From Vandiemenella viatica (Eukaryota; Arthropoda; Insecta; Orthoptera; Morabidae): a DNA stretch of 64,000 bases. The notes beneath the pieces were generated by a model that was not told where the DNA came from, ran no database searches, and worked only from the letters and a program-made list of their open reading frames with translations. This document shows, one piece after another, positions 55,853 to 64,000 of this stretch; position 1 is the first letter of the stretch; every line of letters starts with the position of its first letter. The position numbers and the translations under genes were made by a program. The stretch lies in the NCBI GenBank assembly GCA_031002005.1, contig CM061921.1:177762935-177826934 (forward strand). The letters run 5' to 3'.

Positions 55853-56095
55853 TGCCCAGTGTGGGCATATGAGGCTGACAAGAACATAAGAAAACTGCAG
55901 GTGATCCAGAACAGGACACTGAAGAGAGCCCTTCAACAACCTATATGGTTCCTGAAGTACGCTCTCCAGGAGATAACTGCGGCTCCGACTCTCAAAGAGA
56001 CAGCTGGTGGAAGCAGTCTCCAAGAACATCAGGAGAACTGGTGGTCAGAACGGCCCGTCAATACTGATATGATATTGACGGGCCTCTTAATGTGA

Positions 56096-57049
56096 ATAAG
56101 ATACAACGGATGTGACGTTATGCAACACCATTGTACAAACGGAGTAAACATCTACAGACAAAAACTCCACAGAAACTCGTCTATTAAGCGAAAAATGCCG
56201 GTGAAGATGCAATGATTGGCTGGTCCTCTGCCATGAAATATTTTCATACATTTCAATCATGAATATTCGAGTTCTATACTCTACACCTGAATAATGTTGA
56301 ATACAAGACGTGATGTTATAGACTATCCCCACAAGTATGTGTTGTAACACTGAAGATTTCGTGTTTGGATGATAATAGCTAGAGCGATGCCATCCTGTTT
56401 GAAAGAAATAATAATTTTACAACCTACTGTTAATGGTTTCGGCGACTGCAACGGGCACTTTCCTTCAGAGAGGGACTATCATTTAACACGCAGGTGATTT
56501 GGATGCTAGGAACCCTTCTGATAACTTTCTCGAGCCCTTACGCCTGACTACACGAGCTAGTTTATGGTCACAGTAATCTCTTCCCTTTCACGTAGGTTCT
56601 CAAATCCTTACCTCACTATCCATCCAAGCACGATCACATATACCCAGCATATATATATCCAGCAATATACCCATTTACTGTCTCGCAATGATCCCCAGCC
56701 CATTTACACGCTGTGTTCAGTAATCTCCGCAAACTAGTGTAGTTCCCTTCTTTACAACATCTACAAATTCTGCAACTGATTCCCGTTATGTGGGTCCCTT
56801 ATTATCACACTATTCTGACCTAGGTTTTGTATACCTATTTCCTCAGTTCCCTGGTATATACCCTCATCGTGCTCAACATTAGAAACCTCTCTGCACAAAG
56901 CATGATATTTACATTTTATATCTTCAACAAACTACTCCCCCTCCTCTGTGTAATCAAACAAAACATTTATTTTTGATCTGTATTCCTAAGAAGTTAAGTA
57001 TTTTTGTATTTTATCTTTATTCCATGGTGACATACCCAACTATTGTTCC

Positions 57050-57050
<1 letters not shown>
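56096..57050. other. No recognised gene
   Basis: Intron sequence without family-like frames. A small inverted phrase (TATTGACGGGCC beside GGCCCGTCAATA at 56055-56085) lies at its left border. Confidence 0.45.
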
Positions 57051-57051
<1 letters not shown>

Positions 57052-57086
<35 letters not shown>

Positions 57087-58856
57087 CGTGTCGTGTCTTT
57101 CGACTGGTTTGATGCAATCCTCCATCCCTTCCTATCCTGTGCTAACCTCTTCATTTGTACATACCCTTTACAACCCACGTCCTCAATTATCTGCTTCATA
57201 TATTCTAATCTCTGTCTTCCTCTACAGTTCTTACCTTCCACTGTTCACTCCACTAACACATTAACCAATCCAGCATGTCTCAAAATATGACCTACCAGCC
57301 TGTCTCTTCTTTCTGTAAGCTTCTTCCACAAACTTCTTTTCTCACCCATCATTTCCAAAACTCCTTCATTTCGTACTTTGTCTGTCCACCTAATTTTCAG
57401 CATTCTTCTGTAGCACCACAATTCAAATGCTTCAATTTTATTTATTTCCGGTATTCATAAAGTCCATGTTTCGCTACCATAAAGTGCTGTGCTCCACGCA
57501 TAGAGTTTTAAAAAGTTCTTTCTAATTCCTAGATCAATATTTGTAACTAAAAGATTTATCTTTTTCATGAAGGTTCTTTTTGCTAATGCTATTCTGCTTT
57601 TAACATCATTCCTGCTTCGGCCATCGGTTGTAATTTTGCTTCCCAAGTAATAGAATTCACTTATTTCTCCTGTTGCATCCGATCCTATTTTTATATTTAA
57701 TCTACTAGTATTGGTATCATTTCTGCTATATTTCATCACTTTTGTCTTGCTTTGAGTTATATTCAGTCAAAAATCTTCCTTCAGTATTTTTTTCATGCCA
57801 TTCAGTAACTTCTCAATATCCTCAGCCCTCTATGCTAACAAGACAATGTCGTCAGCAAATCGTAGCATACTGATTTCTTCTCTCTGAAAACTTATGCCAC
57901 ATGGAAATTTTTCTTTGACTTTCTTCATTGCTTCTTCTACATACAAGTTGAATATTAACGGGGATAAACTACAACCTTGTCGCACACCCTTTTTAACTGA
58001 TGCATGTCTGTGATTCTCTACTTTTATTACAGCCACTTGATTCGTATATAGTTTATAGAGTTTTATTCTGTCTCGATACTTTAGACCTGACTTCTTTAAA
58101 ATTTTGAACATCTTGTCCCACCTAACATTATCAACAGCTTTTTCTAAATCAACAAACGCCATAAAAGTATCTTTGTTTTTCTTGATCCGCCCTTCTAGTA
58201 TTAATCTTAAAGACAGAATTGCTTCCCATGTACCGCGATTTTTCCTAAACCCAAACTGATCTTCACCTACTATCTCTTCTACTACCCTTTCCATCCTTCT
58301 GTATATTATTCTGGTCAGTAATTTTGAAGCATGTGATGTTAGACTAATGGTGCGATAATTCTCACATTTGTCGGCTTGTGCTTTCTTTGGAAGTTTGAAG
58401 ATTATATTTTTATTAAAATAAGTTGGAATTTCTCCTGTTTCATAACTTTTTGATATTGCTTGAATAATCTTTCGATTCCTTCCTCTCCTAGGGATTTAAG
58501 AATTTCTGCAGGGATCTCATCAATTCCAAGTGCCCTATTTGCTTTCAAGTCATTCAGAGCTTTATTAGATTCTTTCCTCAAAACAGGATCTCCTAAGGTA
58601 TCAATGTCGACGTCGCCTTCCTTTTCCATTACACTATTGTTCAAGTCGTCCCCAACATACAGTTTCTTAATGTATTCCTTCCATCAGTTAGCTCTATCTT
58701 CTGAGCTTAAAAGAGGTTTCCCATCGGCAGCTTTAATGGTCATACCTCTTTTCTTCATTTCTCCAAAATTCTGTTTGATCCTTCTATATGCAACATCTAC
58801 TTTTCCTACGACCATTTCCTTTTCTACTTCTTCACACTTTTCTTGTAGCCATTTTT
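57052..58856 (-). pseudogene. LINE reverse transcriptase, 5'-truncated, with poly(A) tail
   Basis: The minus strand begins near 58850 with EKWLQEKCEEVEKE and MTIKAADGKPLLSSEDRAN. It continues with LKANRALGIDEIPAEILKS, the RT block DQFGFRKNRGTWEAI, motif A (MAFVDLEKAVDNVRW), motif B (GVRQGCSLSPLIFNLY), an intact FADD (LRFADDIVLLA, about 57850) and the thumb (FYYLGSKITTDGRSRNDV). A C-terminal part ends GWRIASNQSKDTTRQQ. A 29-bp T run (57053-57081) is the poly(A) tail. It is broken into at least four frames. The RT is complete in motif order, but the endonuclease is missing. The clade is uncertain (RTE/Proto-like). Confidence 0.8.
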
Positions 58857-58922
58857 CCATTACATTACATTTCCATTACATTGTTCCATTACATTACATT
58901 TCCATTACATTGTTCCATTACA
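58857..58922 (+). repeat. 29-bp tandem repeat
   Basis: Two full units (58857-58885, 58886-58914) and a partial one, each CCATTACATTACATTTCC plus ATTACATTGTT. It lies exactly at the truncated 5' end of the LINE at 57052-58856. Confidence 0.9.
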
Positions 58923-59522
58923 GACAATAACAAAAAATTAAAACCAGAGGCACTTCTCTGCCAGGTGGCTGATCTAATCAGCTTGGTTCTCGCACGCTAG
59001 CTATTCCATACATTCCCATGCTCTTGAGATTCTGACAGGCTCATTCCAAATTCTTTGGCCACGGTATCATGGCAGGAGATTAAGCAAGCAATTATAAACT
59101 ATACTTCCATATAATATTATATACACGAACACAAAATTTCGCCCGCGTTTAGAAATCACGAGCAGAGCTATTAGGAAATTTTGGTAATTAATTCAAGAAT
59201 TAATTTGGTTATTATAAATATTATAATTTTGGAAAACCAGTGACGAAACTTGATACCATATAATTCCATGAGAAAGATTTGTTTTTAAGTACTTATCACT
59301 CGGTTGCGATGATAATTTTTGACTTCTAGTAAAAAAGGCATTAAGAAAAATAGAAATATTAACACCACCACGAAATAAGGCAAGGGCTCGGTTGCACAGT
59401 TAAGTTGTTCGGGGAAAATATTATTAACACCAAATCACGGAACTTTAAGATGTGTTATGACCAGAAAACTGAAATTTTACAAAAAATGACACTTTGACAC
59501 TTTTTGTATGTTGATGACGAAC
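58923..59522. other. First part of the giant ASS intron, no gene seen
   Basis: AT-rich sequence between the ASS donor site (59522) and the LINE. No repeats recognised. Confidence 0.5.
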
Positions 59523-59624
59523 CTGTGCCTTTGAGTAGTTCCACCTGCACCCAGCCATTCACCTTCTTCTGTGAAGCTGTAATACAGTCGCGAACATATC
59601 TACACTCCGGGCTGAACCAAAATC
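59523..59624 (-). CDS. Argininosuccinate synthase, penultimate coding exon
   Basis: It encodes a split codon, then FWFSPECRYVRDCITASQ and KKVNGWVQVELLKGT, then one base of an alanine codon. From family knowledge the ASS region GFW.SPE followed by a C-x-SQ helix and a strand ending VLKG fits exactly, just before the C-terminal arm. The exon is bounded by TTGTTTGCAG on its 5' side and CACAG|GTTCGT on its 3' side. Its 102 bases (2 + 99 + 1) enter and leave in phase 1, and the incoming two bases GA need a preceding G to give the conserved glycine. The reading frame has no damage despite heavy transposon traffic around it. The next exon upstream is not in the window. Confidence 0.92.
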
Positions 59625-60880
59625 CTGCAAACAACAAGAAAAATACATTGACAGATTCTAAGCATCACTGTCCTGCCTGATAAGATGTATCCATAATCAC
59701 AATGACACCATGTTGTATGTCAGTTAGAGCAAGAAGGGAGAAATTTTAGGTCCCGTTGTGTAATTTTTACTTACTTGCCTTAACCACATTTGGTTGATCT
59801 TCTACAAGTGTTATTACAAGTGGTTGGTTGTTTAAATTCTGGTCTGATGATGGTATGTTTCTGCATTTGTTGGACACTAGAACGTATACGTTCTTTTAGC
59901 CACCTTTGCAGTATAATTTTCAAGCTAATGGAATATTTTCATTGTATGGTTGCCCTAAGGTTTTTTAGAGATACTAGATTCAGTAGTGAACTTTTAGTAG
60001 CGTGCAGATGCACCTCTCCCATGATATTTTTCCTGATTATCGTACAAATTCTCCTGTTTAGGTAATATAGACCTGTATTCTTTAAACTTCACCGAGCCTA
60101 TGGATTGGCGGTAACGCCATGGCCTGACATTTGAATCCAGATGACGAAATCACGCCTGGCGAGTAGCGGGGTAGTTTCTTGCCACAGAGCTTTTCCCATC
60201 GACAAGGCATAAAGCTCTAAGGAAAAACATTTCGATTTATAATTACGAATACATTTTCTCAAACCCACACACGTCAAGAATACAATCTTGCTATTATTGA
60301 TTCATCCTAAATTCAATGGCTACGCCAGCTTTGGTTTTACTGTAGGATTCCTTAAATCCAGATTGCTCTTCAATCTTTATATTCTTCTACGTATTACCTT
60401 AGCAGTGTCAAACTGAAGGGACTGTTGTTAGCTTAGGCATTAGTGACTTGGTGAGGCGTGTTACTGGAGGCCCTCAACCCGACGTTCGCCTCTGGCACAG
60501 CTTGCTGAGCAACGTTAAATACGCCAGAACGTTAAACTGTAGGTCTCCTGTAACCGGTAAGATTACCGGGTTAGGTTGAGGCGGCTACGATAGGGGTGGA
60601 ATGCGCAGCCAATTAAAATCCTCTCACCCTGTCATTACGTCAACACGAGTACCTCAGAAATTTGAAGGTGAGGGGTCTATGAAAAACTTAGGTGTAGCTT
60701 ATATCTCGCTACCCATTAAGTTCAGTTTGAATAACGTTTACTCCCTTCTTTTCCTACAGATAATACAATTCTGTGGGAATCCCTATTGTCGTGAGAGTCC
60801 AAGTTAAATGCTAAAATAGACCTTCACTTTACCCAAGACTTAAAAAAATTAATAATTATTGTTCACTAATTCCTAGGATC
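59625..60880. other. Upstream ASS intron, left part
   Basis: Apart from a worn SINE at about 60085-60225 nothing was recognised. A 68-codon plus-strand frame at 60601-60807 has no recognisable product. Confidence 0.45.
60085..60225 (+). mobile_element. Worn SINE of the 1224 family
   Basis: It starts CACCGAGCCTATGGATTGGC, followed by CGGTAACGCCATGGCCTGAC, and ends CATCGACAAGGCATAAAGCTC with a short A-rich tail. The centre, including the B box, is eroded (ATTTGAATCCAG). Confidence 0.6.
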
Positions 60881-61600
60881 CTTCCCATATACTTTCTTGA
60901 AAATGGGAATTACCTGGGCAATTTTCCAGTCGGAAGGTACTTTTATCTCTTCTGTGGATTTACAGTATATATCAGACAAAAATTGTTATATTTCCGTCGC
61001 TTAATATACTCTTACTGGAAAATAATTTGGATCCGGCACTTTCCCCCTTTCTTCCCCACCCCCACTTGATGATCATTATTTTTGCCTTACAATACCTGCA
61101 CTATCTATTAATAACGAATTCGTATCTAATTCCACACAATGTGGAAAAATGGGTATGTTTTCAATATTTCTTAAGTTTTATTTCTTCGGTGTTAAATATA
61201 TTAGCCTTGTCGCGGCTGTAGTTAACTTCACCACCATTTTGTATTGGCACAGATAACTGACGGTTGAAAGTAAGACCAAAATTTGATTGGGTTTCGGTAA
61301 GGCTCCTGTTAATTACAGCGGAAGTCATCAAAGAATTAACACATCGCATTTTTAGCATGTACCTAAGTTTTGTAAGTGATTACGGTACCTCGTCCTTCCT
61401 GAACGTGCATGTACCCTCATAAGCTTTTTTAGTAATCTTCTAAATTCTGTGTCTATTTCTTGATTATCCATTTCAGTATACGTAGATCCATACTTTCCCT
61501 GACTATTCATATAAATGGATGCCACATATCTTCTACGATGACTGTTGATACATCAAAGAGACGATAATTACCTCTCAGGCACGTTCTAAAACACGCGTTT
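60880..61600 (-). pseudogene. CR1-like LINE fragment (N-terminal RT part)
   Basis: The minus strand from about 61360 reads MLKMRCVNSLMTSAVI, then GGEVNYSRDKANIFN, the pre-RT segment also present in the LINE at 18378-21340 (DSRDKATVFNPEF). The nucleotide phrase GGGAATTACCTGGGCAATTTTCC at about 60904 (fingers region) is also shared with 19680. No catalytic box or endonuclease lies in this piece. Confidence 0.65.
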
Positions 61601-61619
61601 AGACTTAGGGAATCCTCAA

Positions 61620-61985
61620 AGGAGGATTGTATTTTAACTGTGGGAGGACCAGGAAATAGTCTTGATAAGGACCTAAATTACTCAATTGTGGAAGATATTG
61701 CTCACATTTCCAGGAACACACGTTAGACGAATGTGGGATTTGTGGGTTTGCTTGAGCGTTATGATAAACCCTGAATGTGGAATAACATTAGGCATACAAA
61801 TGCATCGTTGGAAAGGGTTCTCTGGCAGCCAGCAAATTCACCCACTGGTTTGATAGATGTGGCCTGCATTGGTAGGGACAGTTATACTCGCCATTGACTC
61901 CATCTGAATTTCAGAGGTAAAAGGAAGCTTTCGCTTCTTATTGCTGATGAGATCAGGGGATGTCAGGTGAGTGAAAGAGGTGTTA
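61620..61985 (+). pseudogene. SGNH-hydrolase-like ORF fragment of a LINE
   Basis: The plus strand in one frame with a few stops reads VGGPGNSLDKDLNYSIVE, then NVGFVGLLERYDKP, then NNIRHTNASLERVL, LIDVACIGRDSYTRH and LHLNFRGKRKLSLLIADE. The G-G-x-N-(D)-S start and the final D..T.H-(G)-LHLN..GK block are landmarks of SGNH/GDSL-type esterases, which occur in ORF1 of some CR1-group LINEs (family knowledge). The catalytic histidine position is visible; the usual glycine after it has become a stop. It precedes a plus-strand LINE endonuclease at 62090 but need not belong to it. Confidence 0.6.
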
Positions 61986-62089
61986 AGTCCCGGCCTTTTT
62001 TAGGGTAAATAAAATAAATGTATTAAGATGTCTAAAAGAAATTAACGTCTCTCCTGATCAAAACTTATTGAAATTACAAATTACAATTG

Positions 62090-64000
62090 ACATATCAGTA
62101 TGTACTAATGAAGTAAACAATTTAAATTCATTGAATCAAAGTGTTCAGACCACTATTCACCATCAAAATATAAGGGGATTATTTAATAAAACTGATGACA
62201 TTACCTGATACCTAGAAGAGATTCAGAATTCCAGAAATATCAGTGTAGATGTTTTGTGCATATCTGAACATCATTTGTCTGACACAGGAATATCTCAGCT
62301 GTCCATTCCAAATTATAAACTAAGTTCTCATTTCTGTAGATGTATAATGGAGAAAGGGGGAGTTGCATTTTTTGTTAAAAATAATATTCAATGTAAGAGT
62401 GTAGGTTTAAGCAAGTATTTTATAGAACAACACTTTGAATGCTGTGTTACTAAACTAGAATATGGTAAGGAAGAGATCACATAAACAGCAATTTACAGGG
62501 TCCCCTCAGGAAATTTTAGACTATTTTTATCTCAATTAGAGTCTTTGCTACTATGTTTCACAAATAACAAACAAATAGTTTTATGTGGAGGTTTTAATGT
62601 TGACTTTCTCAATCACAGCAATGAGAGACTAGATATGGAAGCCTTGATGTTGTCTTTTAACTTAACGGCACTTGTAAATTTCCCTACTATAATAAAATAA
62701 TAGCAGGACTGCCATTGATAATTTTTTATGGATATTTCTCAGTACAGTAATTACAACATACTTACAGTAATAAATGGTATCTCAAATCATGATGTTCATT
62801 TGTTATGTATCAAGTCCAGAAACAGTATTAAAGAGACAAAGAAAAGCTGGGTATATAGAAGAAATATTATTCAAAACAATATAAAACATTTCATAGATTC
62901 ATTAAATTATCAACAATGGTCAGAAGTGTACAATGCACAGGGTGTCAATATATTTCTAACACTTTTCGAAGGATGTTTCGAAAAAAAAAAAGTTGTCAAT
63001 ACTCCAACAATGAACTGGGTAAGGGATGAATAACAAAGGGTATTAGAGTATCTTGTAAAACAAAAAGGGACCTGTACTTAAAAGTAAGAGAATCTGATGA
63101 CTATACACTGAAAACTCATTATAAACTTTATTCTAAAATATTAAGAAATGTAATAAGAAAGGCCAAGAACAGGTATATATCAGAGAAAATAGAGAATTCA
63201 GGCAATAAGATGAAAACTAGATGGAATATAATAAACAAAGAAACAGGAAAAACTGTAAATCATTCTAGAGACATAAAAATAGAAGAAAATGGATCTGTTC
63301 ATAGAGAATTAGGGGAAGTTTGTGAAATATTTAACAAACATTTTACTTCAGAGAAATTAGGCATAGAAAAGCAATCCACACATAGTGCCCTAAGTCTTCT
63401 TCTGCCTGCTTTCCCAAATAGATTTGTGGAGGTGCAATTGCCACCAGTAACAGTCTCAGAAATAAATACACTAATGAAAAGATTAAAACCTAAAAATTCT
63501 TCCACTATGACAATATTTCAAGTAAATTACGAAAAAGATGTTCAGATTCTATCAATCATGTACTTTCCCACATTTGCAATGAATCGTTAATGCAAGGTGT
63601 GTTTCCAAACAGACTAAAATATGAAGTTGTAAAACTGTTGTTTAAAAAAGGAGAAGCATCGTCCGATTTCATTACTTTCCGAATTTTCAAAGATTTTTGA
63701 AGAAGACCATATGTCATAGAGTAATAAAACATGTTAGACAATATAATATCCTCACTAATTCTCAATTTGGGTTCCAGAAAGGATCATCCATAGAAATGGC
63801 TATATATTCATTTGTAAATAACACATTTGAGGAACTGAATAATAAAATGAGCTCTATAGTAATATTTTGTGACCTTGCAAAAGCATTTGACTGTGTAAAT
63901 CATGAATTACTTTTGAAGAAAATGGAATACTATGGTGTTTATGGAACCGCAGGTAAATGGTTTAAATCATACATGGAAAGTCGAATGCAAAAAGTTTCCA
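62090..64000 (+). pseudogene. Jockey/CR1-like LINE, runs off the window
   Basis: The plus strand reads HHQNIRGLFNKTDDIT (endonuclease start), then VDVLCISEHHLSDTG, GGVAFFVKNN, a worn G-G/D-FNVDFLNH (about 62587), and ISNHDVHLLCIKS in place of SDH..... Next come the linker WVYRRNIIQNNIKHF, pre-RT RWNIINKETGK, the thumb-side RT start (NSQFGFQKGSSIEMAI at about 63760) and motif A (IFCDLAKAFDCVNHELL at about 63865). The window ends before motif B. Several frame changes and stops (for example at 62204, 62482 and 63031) make it inactive. Similar in kind to the minus-strand LINE at 14640-16610. Confidence 0.75.

Larger units (their letters stand above)
53281..56095 (+). pseudogene. Jockey-like LINE remnant, interrupted by hAT copy 2
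   Basis: The plus strand shows, in broken order, parts of a Jockey-type LINE. An ATG-led frame (MSAISPRPRSLMSS, 53281) is of uncertain identity, as is KHGELHADGSVFFCYLLNA (about 53660). RT pieces follow: LGFRRGHSTIQ (about 54115), LRAGVQQDSV in place of VPQGSVLSP (about 54256) and WRSRIEVNSTKTQ (about 54437). The post-RT segment is split by the hAT element at 54739-55852. Removing the insert and one copy of the duplication gives YACPVWAYEADKNIRKLQ in one frame. The end is QVIQNRTLKRALQQP. The palm catalytic box is lost. Confidence 0.7.
22112..59522 (-). other. Giant intron of the ASS gene (37,411 bp)
   Basis: It begins with GT (donor CACAG|GTTCGT, read on the minus strand from 59522) and ends with a pyrimidine-rich acceptor (GCTATGTTTCAG, ending at 22112). 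Both are normal U2-type sites. The phases of the flanking exons join exactly: the last G of the upstream exon plus CT of the next makes an alanine codon. The intron is filled with at least fifteen recognisable transposable-element insertions on both strands, listed separately. Confidence 0.85.

Noticed and set aside
59625..64000. Further ASS exons
   Set aside because: No frame in this part carries the motifs expected upstream of the GFW.SPE segment.

Overview
This is eukaryotic DNA, dominated by old and young transposable elements, with one recognisable host gene. I read the host gene as argininosuccinate synthase (ASS) on the minus strand. The penultimate coding exon is at 59523-59624 and the last coding exon, with its stop, is at 21960-22111. 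The splice phases fit, and a plausible 3'UTR with two poly(A) signals ends near 21640. The two exons are separated by a 37,411-bp intron that fills more than half the window. Exons further upstream lie beyond position 64000. The element mix (tRNA-derived SINEs, CR1/Jockey-like LINEs with TACATC-type tails, Tc1, hAT, P-like and Harbinger elements) suggests an insect with a large genome. A polyneopteran such as an orthopteran or stick insect is my guess; this is inference, not proof.

Layout. 1-5940: sparse remnants (SINEs, a LINE tail, a Harbinger mini-element, an LTR-like stretch). 5945-14625: an RTE-like LINE (minus strand) split by a hAT element (8474-13681), which itself carries a SINE and a complete Tc1 element with an open transposase frame. 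14640-21340: two minus-strand CR1-like LINEs around a plus-strand Jockey-type gag fragment. 21640-22111: end of the ASS gene.

The intron (22112-59522) holds, in order: SINEs and a dead Tc1; a triple nest (a Tc1 broken by a long-TIR DNA transposon, whose left TIR is broken by an RNase H-bearing LINE, 26077-31090); a diverged ~170-bp satellite (31098-34950) interrupted by a hAT element and a small TIR element; a CA-rich block; ~520-bp repeats; a P-element-like THAP transposon (38036-39601); a second tandem array (42500-43400); a BED/hAT fossil (43718-45660); a CR1-like LINE (46243-47890); GT-rich DNA; a DD36E-type Tc1 fossil; a second P-like copy (51774-53144); a Jockey-like LINE interrupted by a second copy of the hAT element; and a LINE ending at 57052. 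Beyond the upstream exon (59625-64000) are more LINE fragments, one of which runs off the window.

The only clearly uninterrupted transposon proteins are the Tc1 transposase (11345-12367) and the RNase H/zinc-knuckle end of the LINE at 26498-27757. No CRISPR array, rRNA, or stand-alone tRNA gene was seen.
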